Shown here: in pieces, positions 8,757-19,683 of the stretch
Layout of the letters: each line of letters starts with the position of its first letter
How positions within the stretch are numbered: position 1 is the stretch's first letter
NCBI GenBank assembly: GCA_025667525.1
Contig: CM046874.1
Span: forward strand, 423,505,729 to 423,569,728
Direction: 5' to 3'
DNA: 64,000 nt
Origin: Glebionis coronaria
Taxonomy: Eukaryota > Streptophyta > Magnoliopsida > Asterales > Asteraceae
Notes under the pieces: model-generated
The model's input: the letters and a program-made list of their open reading frames with translations, nothing else
What the model was told of the DNA's origin: nothing
Databases searched by the model: none
Translations under genes and position numbers: made by a program

Positions 8757-11700
8757 TTAAGAACTTGGAGGAGTCTGACAAACCTTATCATATTGGTAAT
8801 AAATAAATCTGATCAAATTCTTTGCCACGTCACTTGTATAGTCTATCTCCAACTGGGTGTCCTTCATCTTCTCCAAAACAGCGTTGGATATGAAATACTG
8901 AGCATCTACAAGTAAATACTCAGCAAACTTTGTAGAACTCAAATGATATACACCTGCAGCTGAATATAACCTCCATTGAAGACCACTGAGGTCATCTTCA
9001 AGATCCTTCCATATTTCAGGATCTTCTTCATTTGTCCCACACATTCTCTTGAATGTGGTCCAAAGTTTTATTCCATTGGCTGAAGTTGGTGCTTCAGCCT
9101 CATACTTGGTCTCTAGTAACCTCCAAAGGTCAACCAAGTCTTCTCTGTCACAACTTGCAAATAAAGATATGAGAGTGGTAAAAGTGTGTACCTCCTTGCC
9201 AAATCTTCCAATCTTCCAGAATCCACATTCATCTTCCTCATAACTTATAATTGGATTCCTGGAATCTAGTGGTAACACATGAACCATATCTGAAGCTTCT
9301 AATGGGGAGAGCTTAAGGCTCTTTCTAATGATTGCTTCACTTGGATACAGTTGAGACATATCTTTTGGAAACTCAAGAACAAATCCCTTCTTCACTGGTC
9401 TAGGGACTATCATAGCTTTCTTGATTGCCATCTCTTCTGCAAGTTGCTCCTTTCTTTCATCTGAAAGAAGTCTGAAAGTGTTCTCTTCCTGCACTTTCAC
9501 CCAAATAGGATAAGCCCTATGTTCCAACTCATCAAATGTCAAAGCCTTCAGCTTCTGATGTGTCCATCCAACTCCATGACATTTGAGCAACATAAAATAG
9601 AGCTTCCTTCTATCCCTTTTCAATTCAGAGAGAATGTTGCTTGCCCTGTACTTCAACATTACCTTACAATCCTGCTGAACTCTAAGAAGAATTTCCAAAC
9701 CCCATATCTGATCAGAAATGGTCAAGTCTGGATTATCCATGCAGCTTTCTTCCCAAGAATTGTACATCTGAACTACTTCTGGCATATCAAAATCAATTTG
9801 CAACTTCAAATCTCTCAGCCTTTCCTTAGCAAGCTCATCACCATACTCAAGTCTTTCTGGTTCAACAATCATCACACTTGAATCTGAGCTGCCTCCATCA
9901 CTTTCTTCCTCAGAAGTCACAACAAATGGTGACTTTTCCTTTTCACCTTGTTCCATCATTTGCTCAGCCAACCTTCTATCAAATTCAACCTGAGCTGCAT
10001 TCTTTGGAACAACTTCTTCTACCAACTTACCCTTACCCTTATCTGTTGGTTCAATTGTTGGTAAGGTAGATGATAATACCTGAGTGGGAACATCTTTGAT
10101 GATAGATGATGACTGGAATACATCACCTCCATAAGCAGATCTGTCAACGCCCAAATTTCCTCTATCAGCGCCCAAAATACTTCTGTCAGCGTCCAAACTT
10201 GTCTTATCAACGCTTAAATATTTTCCCTCAGCGCCTTGTGTAACTTCTCTCAGCATATCTGTAAATGATAAATTTAAATTTGTTGGAGAGATTAAGGACG
10301 TATCAAAACCTTTTTGTTCCTTCAAACTAGTAAGAGCTTCAGCAATATCCAATGATTGACCATCTTGACTGCTCTTATCACTCAGATTTCTTGCTTCCTC
10401 CCCTTTGGAAGACTCCTCCATACCTCCCCTTGAATGAGCACTCTCCAAAACAACAATCCTCTCCCTCAATTCTTTGAGTTCAAGGCCTTGGTTACTGACA
10501 ATTTGTACCAAGTCTGCATTTTGCTTTTGCAAGCTAATGCAGACAGCCGTCAATTCTAAAAGCGTCATTGGTTCCAGTCTGCCCTCTTCCAAAATGGGAA
10601 TTTGACCTCCCAAGTTAGGTTCATTGGGCAAGGATGAGGACTTAATTATGGTGGGACTGTCTTGGCCAGCTGCTAAGCCAGAACCAATAGTCTCAGCCTC
10701 ATCCAGGTCACCAGCCACACTTGTGGTGGTGGTTCTCTCTGCTACATGGCTAGGACCACCAGAGGAGAACACTCCAGCAGTCCTTTGGCGTTTAATCAAC
10801 CTATATTCTGGTGGTGTGGAAGATGGTGTAGAAGATGGTGTAGATGTGGGTTGGTTAAGAGGTGTTTGGGATTGTGATGGTTGGGTGTCAGCGGTGGAAA
10901 TAGGCATGTCAACGCCCACATTAGATGTGTCAGCGTCAAAGGGATTTTGGTCTATTTGCATTTGGCCAGGTGAGGGTAAAGGTTCAGGGATAGGTTCAAG
11001 TTGTGGTTGAGGGTCAATATGAGGTTGGGGGTCTGGTTGGGGTTGTGCTGCTGCAATAACAGCAAGCATGGCTGGGGTTAATGGTAGGTCTCTATGAGGT
11101 GGTGAATTCATCTTGGTGAAAATAGCCTTCTTTTGTTCAGGGATCTTATAAAAGTCATTGTGATCCCTTGAACAATATCTTTGAGCATCAAAAACCATTT
11201 GCAGAAAACGGGGATAAGCTAAAGTCATTTTAGTCCCCTTGTTTTTACACATTCCTTCAAAAATCATTTTAGACCAATTATAATTTTGCCCTGTTGCAAT
11301 ACACACAATAGCAGATGCAATAGATCTATTGATCTCATTATGTGCAGTACATTTGGGACTCAAACACTGAAGGAGAATGTGAATTAGGTACTTCCAGGCT
11401 GGGGGAAATTCCTGCTTATGGTACTTATTTAGAGTACCTTCATCAGGAATAGGGTATCCCAAAGCCCTTAGCCCTTGTTCTATTTCAGATATGGGAAGCA
11501 TGGTTATACCATCAGCATCATTAAGATGCAAGGCCTGGCGTACCAAGGCCTCAGTAACCACCCAAGGTCTCCCATGTACAATAGAATTCAATGTTGTCAC
11601 TCCATTAACTGTTGAGGAACTGACAGTGTTCCAAAACTGTTTAATGTGTGTGACTGGAATAAGTGGTGCATGAGAAAGAGCATACCTTAAAGGGGATGCA

Positions 11701-11825
11701 TTCAAATACTCCACCATCTGAGTGTATTGAGGGAACAAAGTATTATCAGCAACAAGATAAGCAATCATGTTGTGTTGAGACTTGAACCCCAAATCCAATT
11801 CTACTGAGTTAAATCTTGGTGCCAT
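8757..11825 (-). CDS. Third ORF of Copia-1, 1022 residues, 'envelope-like' by position only
   Basis: An intact ORF between pol and the 3' LTR, where SIRE-type elements carry an extra or envelope-like gene. It starts at ATG 11825 (MAPRFNSVELDL) and ends 36 bp from the polypurine tract. Residues 1-245 look like a compact domain of the kind I know as an ORF linked to Asteraceae retroelements. Residues about 245-350 are rich in Pro, Gln, Ser and Thr. Residues about 420-463 have leucine spacing suggesting a coiled coil. Residues about 527-562 are five tandem seven-residue repeats (LDADRSI, LGADRGN, LGVDRSA type) made by the 21-bp motif array. The C-terminal third is an acidic and basic mixed domain. 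I see no signal peptide, no transmembrane segment and no cysteine-rich ectodomain, so a membrane fusion role has no support here. Function unknown. Confidence 0.8.
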   Translation of the reverse strand: MAPRFNSVELDLGFKSQHNMIAYLVADNTLFPQYTQMVEYLNASPLRYALSHAPLIPVTHIKQFWNTVSSSTVNGVTTLNSIVHGRPWVVTEALVRQALHLNDADGITMLPISEIEQGLRALGYPIPDEGTLNKYHKQEFPPAWKYLIHILLQCLSPKCTAHNEINRSIASAIVCIATGQNYNWSKMIFEGMCKNKGTKMTLAYPRFLQMVFDAQRYCSRDHNDFYKIPEQKKAIFTKMNSPPHRDLPLTPAMLAVIAAAQPQPDPQPHIDPQPQLEPIPEPLPSPGQMQIDQNPFDADTSNVGVDMPISTADTQPSQSQTPLNQPTSTPSSTPSSTPPEYRLIKRQRTAGVFSSGGPSHVAERTTTTSVAGDLDEAETIGSGLAAGQDSPTIIKSSSLPNEPNLGGQIPILEEGRLEPMTLLELTAVCISLQKQNADLVQIVSNQGLELKELRERIVVLESAHSRGGMEESSKGEEARNLSDKSSQDGQSLDIAEALTSLKEQKGFDTSLISPTNLNLSFTDMLREVTQGAEGKYLSVDKTSLDADRSILGADRGNLGVDRSAYGGDVFQSSSIIKDVPTQVLSSTLPTIEPTDKGKGKLVEEVVPKNAAQVEFDRRLAEQMMEQGEKEKSPFVVTSEEESDGGSSDSSVMIVEPERLEYGDELAKERLRDLKLQIDFDMPEVVQMYNSWEESCMDNPDLTISDQIWGLEILLRVQQDCKVMLKYRASNILSELKRDRRKLYFMLLKCHGVGWTHQKLKALTFDELEHRAYPIWVKVQEENTFRLLSDERKEQLAEEMAIKKAMIVPRPVKKGFVLEFPKDMSQLYPSEAIIRKSLKLSPLEASDMVHVLPLDSRNPIISYEEDECGFWKIGRFGKEVHTFTTLISLFASCDREDLVDLWRLLETKYEAEAPTSANGIKLWTTFKRMCGTNEEDPEIWKDLEDDLSGLQWRLYSAAGVYHLSSTKFAEYLLVDAQYFISNAVLEKMKDTQLEIDYTSDVAKNLIRFIYYQYDKVCQTPPSS

Positions 11826-13079
11826 TGATGAAAGCTGTTAAGTTGATGTATAAAAGATGAAGGTTGATAAGAGAAAAAGTGTTAGACAAGAATTATAGAT
11901 ACCCTGTTTAAAATAGGAGCCAAATTATTAGGAGTGGATGAATGCACGTGATTGGCCCAAAAATAGGCAAAGATTTTCAAAAATCAATCATGAAAATATT
12001 GAAAAAGTTTATAAGTTATCTCATGCATTAAATGAAAGTAACAACTCCTAAAATTACGGCTTGAAAATATGTCAAAAAGTTACAACTGGGTAGGTCCCAT
12101 TGTTTGTCAACGGTCAAAAATAACCCATCAACGCCCAACGGCTATAATCCTGTCAACGTTCGCCTAAAGCCATGTCAGCGTCCATTTTGGTCACAACAAC
12201 GCTTGGAAAAATCTTGTCAGCGTCCAAAAATAAAATTGTTTTTAAAAAGTGAAAAATGACCTTAACAAGTAATTTATCCTAGAGAAGATAACCAAAAGCT
12301 GATAATTATCATAGGGCGGCAAGCACTGTCCAGTTATGCACACTTGCATAAGCAAGATAGACATAACAGTCCTCTAGTGTCCCTTGCTAACCAAAATTCT
12401 TAACAACCAAGTTACCTCATAAAATCCTTGTTACTCCCAGGTAAAACCCATATCAAAAGGATTCCCAAGCCTCCCATCAGACCATAACCAATTCTAAGTC
12501 AAAAATGTCTTGGCAGCATGCAAAGTTGATATACTATGCATGCTACAGTGCCTCATGGTTTAGTAAAACTAACCCATACTCACCAGTGGACACAATCTAG
12601 AATTGTGATGAGAGTATTCTAAGAATACCCAAGAGTCCTAAAGGTTCCTTAAACCTCCCCTCAAACTATGATACATGAGTTCTCAACAATATATATGAAC
12701 ATTAAAAATTTATGTCAAGATAGGAATATAAATATTCCAACCATCATCCATAAACAAAACATGTCCAAATATCTCTTCAAAGTTCCATAAGCAACTCTGT
12801 ATCCAATGGCATAAAGCTACCATTACCTGCACATTTAGATGAAAACCACAAAACTAACACTTGTTGCTAACAGCGTCCCGACAACACTTATCAGCGTTGA
12901 AGGAACTCTTGTCAGCGTTAGACCATAATATCTCCAACAACGGCAAAATAACACTTGACAGCGTTGTATTTACCTTTGTCAGTGTTAGAAAAAGAATGTG
13001 GAAAATCTAAATCATCACAAAGACCAATAACAATGCATTATCCTGTACATACTTTTACAAAAATGTTCCAAAACACATA
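11826..13079 (-). other. Non-coding spacer between pol and third ORF, with two motif arrays
   Basis: No ORF. It holds two arrays of the Copia-1 motif, about six copies each, at 12110-12230 (direct, roughly 21-24 bp apart) and 12868-12985 (some inverted, as in GACAGCGTTG). A purine-rich block at about 12650-12666 (minus strand GAGGGGAGGTTTAAGG) resembles the terminal polypurine tract and could be an internal priming site. The spacer must also contain whatever expresses the third ORF, such as a splice acceptor; none can be assigned from sequence alone. Confidence 0.7.
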
Positions 13080-16000
13080 TTAAGTGAGATTAACCATTCC
13101 AATATTTGTTACCAAATATTGAAATCTTCCAGCATCAAAAGGTTTAGTTAATAAATCAGCTACATTATCGTCAGTATCTACCCTATCTGGTTGTATTAAA
13201 CCTTTCTCAAAGCAATCTCTTATAAAATGATGTCTAATTTCTATGTGTTTGGTTTTAGAATGATGTACAGGATTTTTAATAATGCATAAAGTACTGTTAT
13301 TGTCTACAAAAATCTTGGTATGCATAAAATTATACCCATAATCCAACAGCTGGTTCTGTATCCATAAGACTTGTCCACAACAAGCAGCTGCAGCAACATA
13401 TTCTGCTTCAGTTGTAGAGTTGGCCACCACTGTTTGTTTCTTGCATTGCCAAGATATTAATCTGCTCCCAAGAAATTGGCATCCACCAGTTGTGGATTTC
13501 CTATCAAACTTGTCACCACCATAATCACTGTCTGAATAAGCAATAAGGTCCAATGGAGAATCTTTTGGGTACCATAATCCAAGATCTGGATAGCATCTTA
13601 GGTACCTAAAAATCCTCTTCACAGCAAAAAGGTGACATTCTTTGGGAGTCACTTGATGACGTGCACATGCACACACAGCAAACATGATGTCAGGTCTTGA
13701 GGCTGTAAGATACATCAATGAACCAATCATTGATCTATAGTGCCTAACATCCACATCCTTTCCAGCTCCAAGTTTTCCCCAAGGGTGTTGTCTGTCCATA
13801 GGAGTAGAAGCCTCCTTCTCATGTGGAGAAAAACCATATTTCTTCAAGATTTCAGCTACATACTTGTCCTGGGAGATGAAGATACCATCTTCTTTCTGCT
13901 GAACTTGTAAACCTAGAAAGAAGTTCATCTCACCCATTGCACTCATCTTGAATTTATCTGTCATGAGCTTGGAAAATTCCTCACTCATTTTTGGATCAGT
14001 TGAGCCAAAAATGATGTCATCTACATAGACCTGCACAAGTAACACATGTTTTCCTTTCTTCTTTGTAAACAGTGTCTGGTCTATGGTGCCCCTCTTGAAA
14101 CCATTTTCCACCAAGTAGGTGGACAATGTACCATACCATGCTCTTGGGGCTTGATGAAGGCCATACATTGCCTTCTTTACTCTATAAACCTTGTCTGGAT
14201 TCTCAGGATCTTCAAAACCAGGAGGTTGCATGACATATACTTCCTCAACAATTGTCCCATAGAGGAAAGCACTCTTCACATCCATCTGGTAAACAGTAAA
14301 ATTCATACAAGAGGCATAAGCTAGAAAAATTCTTATAGCTTCAATTCTTGCAACTGGTGCAAAAACTTCTTCATAATCAATTCCTTCCTCTTGTGTATAA
14401 CCCTGAGCTACCAAACGTGCCTTGTTTCTGACCACAATGCCTCTTTCATCTTTCTTGTTCCTTAGAACCCATCTTGTCCCAATTGGTCTCACATATCTAG
14501 GACAATCAACCAGCTCCCAAACATCCTGTATAGCAAATTGGTGAAGCTCATCCTGCATTGCTTCCACCCAACTTGGTTCTTTGAGAGCATCAAAAATTTT
14601 CTTGGGTTCTTCCTGTGACAGAAAACAGGCAAACAAACATGCTTGTACAAGAGGGGTATCAACCTTCTTGTGTATATTGGCAATAAATCCACCAAGACCT
14701 TGATGGGATCTTCTTGTCTGAACTGGAGCCATAACATCACCAATGATTTGAGATGTGGGGTGATCTTTAGCTGTGGAAGTGAGAACTCCTCCTTCAAAAA
14801 GTCTGGTGTCCTCAATTTCACGCTCCATGTTGCCAATATCTTCTTCAGATTCTTCTTCATCAACAGGAATCTCTTCATGGATATTGGAAGGTCCACCCTG
14901 TTCAAAATGAGAAGAGAAAAGCTGTGTAAAGGTTTCTCCAAAGTCTGATCCTTGTTTGTCAGTGTTTGGGCTAACAACACCTGAATTGGTGTTGTCAGCG
15001 TTGGAGCCATCAGCGTCTGAATTGGTCGTGTCAGCGCTTGATTTCCCTTTGTCAGCGCCTGAAGAATCATGCATGTTTGTAGTTGGTGGTATCTGAACAC
15101 CACCATTATCTTTCCTTGCAGCAGTAGCAGCAGCATAATACTCATCTGTCCATATAGGAAGTGTAACAAATTCTTGTGTGGGAGATGATATACCTGCTGG
15201 TGGTCCATCTTCCTTAGCAACCTGTATACCTGAAACATTATCAATTCTCTTTTCCAAAACACTTGAAGTTACCTTCACAATGTCTGGATCAGTAACAGGC
15301 ATATAATTTAAAGCTCTAGACAAAGGTTCTAAGTCAAACAACCAATTTGGACCACTCTCAGGATCACTAGGTTTACTTTCTAAAAACCTAACATGTACCT
15401 TTTCAAGTATACGTTTTTCCTTTTTAATGTAAACCCTATATCCTTTACTCTGCACTGAATAACCCATGAAGTAGCCTTCATCACCTTTTGAATCAAATTT
15501 ACCTAGGGCCTCACTAGTTTCTAGAACAACTACATGACATCCAAAAGGCTTCAGAAAACCAATATTTGGCTTCCTTCCCCAAAGTAATTCATAAGGTGTC
15601 TTATTATGTATCTTGTTGACCAATGCCCTATTTTGAACATAACAAGCTGTGTTAACAGCTTCAGCCCAAAAGGCTATAGGAAAGTGGGCATCAGCCAACA
15701 TGGTTCTGGCTGCTTCAATAAGGGTCCTATTCTTCCTTTCAGCAACTCCATTTTGCTGAGGAGTTCTAGCTATGCTGAACTGCCTAGTAATCCCTTTCTT
15801 GGCACAAAAATCATCTAATAACTGATTTCTAAACTCACCCCCATTGTCACTTCTAATAATTTTCACCTCATTACCATTTTTCTTTTCAATCTGGGTAATA
15901 AAATTAATCAGACTAAGGGCAGTTTCACTTTTCTTAGCTAAAAAGAAAGTCCATGTGAACCTGGAGTAATCATCAGTAATGACAAAACAATATGATTTAC

Positions 16001-16697
16001 CCTTCAAACTCTCTATATTAGTAGGACCAAAGAGGTCCATATGCAATAAGTGAAGGGGTTTAGAGCTAGAGTGCACCTGTTTAGACCTGAATGAGACCTT
16101 GTGCTGCTTGCCCTTAAGGCATGCAACACAAGAGTGGTCATTGTGGAAAGCCTTTTCAGGCAAACCATCAACTAAACCAAGCCTCACAAGCCTATTAATA
16201 TTCTTAAAGTTTATGTGCCCTAGTCTCCTGTGCCAAAGATTACTTTCATCTACTGAGGCCTTAGCATACAGACATGACATTTTATTATTTACCTTAATTC
16301 CATTAAGATTCACATTATATATGTCTTTATGCCTTGGTGTTCTAAAATCTATGTATTTCTCATCAGGGAGCTTATAATCTTTGCTTAACACCAAGCACTC
16401 AGTATCTGTGAAAAGAACCTTATTTTTGTTATCACACACTTGTGATACACTAAACAAATTATAATCCAGATCTTTCACCAAGAAGACATTATCAAACCTT
16501 AGATTGTTGGTGACCAGGGTTCCTTTTCCTGTGATTGTGCCATATCCACCCCCAAAGTATACCTTATCACCATCTTGAATAGGAGAGAAATTGGTCAGAT
16601 AGTCTTCCTTTCCAGTCATGTGCCTTGAGCATCCACTATCCCAGTATCCATAGTCATTGATCTTCTTCTGAATGCCCTGCACATAAAGAAAACACAT
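13080..16697 (-). CDS. pol: Copia-1 pol polyprotein (protease, integrase, RT, RNase H)
   Basis: About 1205 residues from ATG at 16697; the frame is open slightly upstream to a TTG at 16718. Protease active site [11 protein letters not shown] is at about residues 20-30. The pre-integrase zinc region has LWHRRLGH and CVAC. Integrase has its D-D-E residues in LHMDLFGP (about 220), RSDNGGEF (about 283) and NGVAERKN (about 316). RT has [10 protein letters not shown] and YVDDIIFGS (about 890). RNase H has YSDSDYGGD and TTEAEYVA (about 1054 onward). All key residues are present. The integrase-RT linker contains five motif copies (14950-15065) read as ADK, ADT, DAD, NAD. The frame is -1 relative to gag, and the pol ATG shares one base with the gag stop (TAATG). 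By homology it acts in cytoplasmic virus-like particles and then in integration. Confidence 0.95.
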   Translation of the reverse strand: MCFLYVQGIQKKINDYGYWDSGCSRHMTGKEDYLTNFSPIQDGDKVYFGGGYGTITGKGTLVTNNLRFDNVFLVKDLDYNLFSVSQVCDNKNKVLFTDTECLVLSKDYKLPDEKYIDFRTPRHKDIYNVNLNGIKVNNKMSCLYAKASVDESNLWHRRLGHINFKNINRLVRLGLVDGLPEKAFHNDHSCVACLKGKQHKVSFRSKQVHSSSKPLHLLHMDLFGPTNIESLKGKSYCFVITDDYSRFTWTFFLAKKSETALSLINFITQIEKKNGNEVKIIRSDNGGEFRNQLLDDFCAKKGITRQFSIARTPQQNGVAERKNRTLIEAARTMLADAHFPIAFWAEAVNTACYVQNRALVNKIHNKTPYELLWGRKPNIGFLKPFGCHVVVLETSEALGKFDSKGDEGYFMGYSVQSKGYRVYIKKEKRILEKVHVRFLESKPSDPESGPNWLFDLEPLSRALNYMPVTDPDIVKVTSSVLEKRIDNVSGIQVAKEDGPPAGISSPTQEFVTLPIWTDEYYAAATAARKDNGGVQIPPTTNMHDSSGADKGKSSADTTNSDADGSNADNTNSGVVSPNTDKQGSDFGETFTQLFSSHFEQGGPSNIHEEIPVDEEESEEDIGNMEREIEDTRLFEGGVLTSTAKDHPTSQIIGDVMAPVQTRRSHQGLGGFIANIHKKVDTPLVQACLFACFLSQEEPKKIFDALKEPSWVEAMQDELHQFAIQDVWELVDCPRYVRPIGTRWVLRNKKDERGIVVRNKARLVAQGYTQEEGIDYEEVFAPVARIEAIRIFLAYASCMNFTVYQMDVKSAFLYGTIVEEVYVMQPPGFEDPENPDKVYRVKKAMYGLHQAPRAWYGTLSTYLVENGFKRGTIDQTLFTKKKGKHVLLVQVYVDDIIFGSTDPKMSEEFSKLMTDKFKMSAMGEMNFFLGLQVQQKEDGIFISQDKYVAEILKKYGFSPHEKEASTPMDRQHPWGKLGAGKDVDVRHYRSMIGSLMYLTASRPDIMFAVCACARHQVTPKECHLFAVKRIFRYLRCYPDLGLWYPKDSPLDLIAYSDSDYGGDKFDRKSTTGGCQFLGSRLISWQCKKQTVVANSTTEAEYVAAAACCGQVLWIQNQLLDYGYNFMHTKIFVDNNSTLCIIKNPVHHSKTKHIEIRHHFIRDCFEKGLIQPDRVDTDDNVADLLTKPFDAGRFQYLVTNIGMVNLT

Positions 16698-19579
16698 TAG
16701 TTTTCTTTGGGAACCCAAGCCTTGGAAGACTTGGATTCATTTGGTTGTTCAACAAGAACAGACTTGGTTCTCATAACAACCCCATTTTCATCCCTGTTTG
16801 AATGAAATTCCCAGTTAACCCCAATTGGTGTTGACAATACCTTAGAAATATAATGAAACCTGTTGCATGTCATAGAAATACCAGTATTATTAGGGTTCTG
16901 GTCTTGTTTTGGTCTCCATGTTAAGCTAGTAGAAGCTTTAGACCTATTTCCCTGTGGCTGCAAATACCTAGGTTTGTCAGCGCTGAAATTTCTCTTGTCA
17001 GCGCCCCGATTGCTCCTATCAGCGTTGTACCTAGGGTTTGCTACAGGAACCCATTGCCTATTTGACCAAGTATTTGACTTTTGAAAAGGTCTTAGGCCTT
17101 GTGTGTTAGACCCTCTAGAAAAGAATGGGGCTGGTCTAACAACTTGTGAACTTTTGTTCACAAAGGTATTGGGTCTGACAGTGTTTGACCTATGTTGACT
17201 TTTGTCAGCGCTGAAATCTCTCCTGTCAGCGTTGACATTGGAAGCATTGACACATTTGTAGGCCAAATGTGAGAAGCTACCACATGTATAACAAGCTTTT
17301 CTAGACATAGTCTTAGGTCTAGAAGCAAAGAAGCCTGTTCCATGATTACTTACTTGGCTTTTTGGTGACCTAGAATTTCTATACATCTCTGCATATTTAA
17401 CACTAGGTTTTCTAACATTTTGTGGGCCAAGGTCAACAGGTTTGCCAGTGGTAGGGTGTGTGATCTTAATAGGTTTAGGATCATAGGACTCCACAATTGG
17501 TATCATGTTTGGTGTGGGCTCATTTGGACTTTCACACAATAACCCTCCCTTAACAAACAAAGTGTGGTTTGCTTTCTTCCACTCTTCTAGGTCAGTTAGC
17601 TTTTGCTGATATTCCTCAACTGGGGAAGTCACTCTAGGTGGAGGAATAAACTCCTCCTCTTGGAATTCTGGCAAGCCAGTCCAAGATAAGTCCTTTGATT
17701 GGACACCATAGAAATCTCCAGCTGGTGGTGGAACAACAGTATAATTATTCAACCCAATCCCACTCATATCCTTAGAGTCTCTCTGTTTACTAACACACTC
17801 TCCTAGGGATTGTGTGGCCTTATCAAATCTCTGGATTTTAAGACTCACATTATCTTTGTTTTTGTTAGCCTCCTCTAACTGAGCTATCAAATCAAGATTA
17901 ACCCTATTTACTATATCTTGAACATCCTTACTCTGATGTAACTCATGTTTTAAGATATTTATTTGATCCTTTAAATCAAACTCCATTTTCTTATACTCAG
18001 TTACTGTCTTTTCTGTTTGGGTAAGAGCAATTTGATAGTTAGATAATTTGCACCTTAGAGTACTTGCTTCATCTAATAACTTAACTATCTCTTGTTTTGA
18101 TTTTTCAGTATTTAAACGACAACCCTTAGAACAGAAAGCATCATCATATACCTCATTATCTGATGAAGAGGAGGAGTGTGCCATGAGAGCATATTCAGCA
18201 TGCTCTTCTTTAACTTCAGCAACCAAAGCTCTGTCCTCTTCCTCATTCTTAGCCATCCAACTCCAATCCCATTCTCCAACGCCATCAATTTGTTGAACAG
18301 CAACCATGGCCTTGGGATCTGGGTTCTTAATCATTTGGCTAGAAGGCTTCCCAGCATCAGATCTCCTTGGAGATCTACATTCCCTCATAAAGTGCCCCAT
18401 CCTATGACAGTTGTAGCACTCTACCTTGGACTTGTCAAAACCAGCAACATCCTTAGCATTAAAGGTCATCTTCTTCTTGAACCTTTTATTGAACCTGTTT
18501 GCTCTTAAACTTACAAGAGCCATAGTCCACTTTATATCCATCTCTTCCAATTGTTCATCACTTATCTGCTCAAGATCTTCATAAGTGATCCTTGAATCAC
18601 TAGGCAAAGAAGCAATGAAGGCACACACAGTATCAAGATCAAAACCAGCAGGTTTAATTCTATCAGCGCCATGATTGTGTGTGTCAGCGCTTGAGTACAA
18701 AGCGTTGACAGGATATGATCCAGCGCTGACAGATTGACATCCAGCACTGACACCTTGAGATCCAGAGGCTGAATGTCCATAAAAGTTCATGGAATCAAAT
18801 TGGCCTTCACTTTGTGAAAAGAAGGCCATGTTGCTGCTGGAAGATTTGTTATCACTCTCCAATTGCCATTCATTCTCCAACAGCCTTAACTTGTTGAAGA
18901 TGTCATCAAACCTGGAAGTCTTGTGGGTGTTATTGACAAGAATAGATCTTGTCTCAATCTTCCATACATCACCAAGGCTTTTGAGAAAAGTAGCATTCAA
19001 TTCAGGATCATCAATCTGTTTTCCCATGAAGGAAAGTTGACTTGTGATGTCAAGAAGTCTACTTCTCACACTGCTGAGATTCTCATTAGGTTGAGCTTTA
19101 AAGACAGCATACTCATGCAAGAGTTGCTTCTTCTTTTCTTCTTTTGTGTCAGCATTGCCACCATGTGCTACTTCAAGAGCTTCCCAAAGCTCTTTTGCAG
19201 AATCAAAACGTTTGTACTTATGCTGATTCTCATGACCTAGGGCATGTTTCAAGATGTTCAAAATTTTCATGTCCACCCTCTTCTTGGCTATGTCTTCAAC
19301 AGATACCGCTCTCCCATCATCAGGCTTTTCCACTTTATCAGCTTCTGGACAATTAGGAACAGCTGACCTTGTCTCAATAGCAGCTGCAATCTTTGCTGCT
19401 TTATCGAATGTGTTCCCATATTCGATAATTTCCCAAAGAGTGTAGTCATGAATAGCTATGTATTGCTCAAAATTGGACTTCCAAAGTTCAAAGTTCCTGG
19501 CATCAAACATGGGAATTTTGATGCTAGGGTTTGAGAAGTTGTTTTGAAGCAAAGCAGGAGGTTGATTTGTGCCAGACAT
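16697..19579 (-). CDS. gag: Copia-1 gag, 960 residues, two zinc knuckles
   Basis: Starts at ATG 19579 ([11 protein letters not shown]), shortly after the primer site, and ends with TAA at 16699-16697. The N-terminal region ([15 protein letters not shown]) is the Copia-type gag domain. A first CX2CX4HX4C knuckle ([14 protein letters not shown]) lies at about residues 388-401 and a second ([14 protein letters not shown]) at about 760-775. Between them is a region with coiled-coil character (about 490-600). Gag would form the particle and bind the RNA. Motif copies encode ADR/ADK peptides at about residues 775-875, and inverted copies encode the SVSAG repeats near 275-300. At 960 residues it is long for Copia gag, typical of the SIRE group. 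No stops or frameshifts seen. Confidence 0.93.
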   Translation of the reverse strand: MSGTNQPPALLQNNFSNPSIKIPMFDARNFELWKSNFEQYIAIHDYTLWEIIEYGNTFDKAAKIAAAIETRSAVPNCPEADKVEKPDDGRAVSVEDIAKKRVDMKILNILKHALGHENQHKYKRFDSAKELWEALEVAHGGNADTKEEKKKQLLHEYAVFKAQPNENLSSVRSRLLDITSQLSFMGKQIDDPELNATFLKSLGDVWKIETRSILVNNTHKTSRFDDIFNKLRLLENEWQLESDNKSSSSNMAFFSQSEGQFDSMNFYGHSASGSQGVSAGCQSVSAGSYPVNALYSSADTHNHGADRIKPAGFDLDTVCAFIASLPSDSRITYEDLEQISDEQLEEMDIKWTMALVSLRANRFNKRFKKKMTFNAKDVAGFDKSKVECYNCHRMGHFMRECRSPRRSDAGKPSSQMIKNPDPKAMVAVQQIDGVGEWDWSWMAKNEEEDRALVAEVKEEHAEYALMAHSSSSSDNEVYDDAFCSKGCRLNTEKSKQEIVKLLDEASTLRCKLSNYQIALTQTEKTVTEYKKMEFDLKDQINILKHELHQSKDVQDIVNRVNLDLIAQLEEANKNKDNVSLKIQRFDKATQSLGECVSKQRDSKDMSGIGLNNYTVVPPPAGDFYGVQSKDLSWTGLPEFQEEEFIPPPRVTSPVEEYQQKLTDLEEWKKANHTLFVKGGLLCESPNEPTPNMIPIVESYDPKPIKITHPTTGKPVDLGPQNVRKPSVKYAEMYRNSRSPKSQVSNHGTGFFASRPKTMSRKACYTCGSFSHLAYKCVNASNVNADRRDFSADKSQHRSNTVRPNTFVNKSSQVVRPAPFFSRGSNTQGLRPFQKSNTWSNRQWVPVANPRYNADRSNRGADKRNFSADKPRYLQPQGNRSKASTSLTWRPKQDQNPNNTGISMTCNRFHYISKVLSTPIGVNWEFHSNRDENGVVMRTKSVLVEQPNESKSSKAWVPKEN

Positions 19580-19669
19580 GGTGTTTTTAGGGTTTTTGAG
19601 AATTTAGGGTTTTTAGGGTTTGGTGTTTTAGGGTTCTGCGTTACTTAAAGATCAAAAGTTTCTCAACAA

Positions 19670-19681
19670 GCTCTGATACCA
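19670..19681 (-). other. Primer binding site of Copia-1, initiator Met tRNA
   Basis: The minus strand reads TGGTATCAGAGC, 2 nt inside the 5' LTR edge. It is complementary to the 3' end of initiator methionine tRNA. Confidence 0.92.
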
Positions 19682-19683
19682 CT

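Noticed and set aside
8757..11825. Third ORF as a true retroviral-type envelope protein
   Set aside because: No signal peptide, transmembrane segment or cysteine pattern is visible; only its position suggests an envelope.
14489..15262. 257-codon ORF overlapping pol in another frame
   Set aside because: Same strand, shifted frame over the intact pol linker; leucine- and methionine-rich composition typical of a shadow frame.
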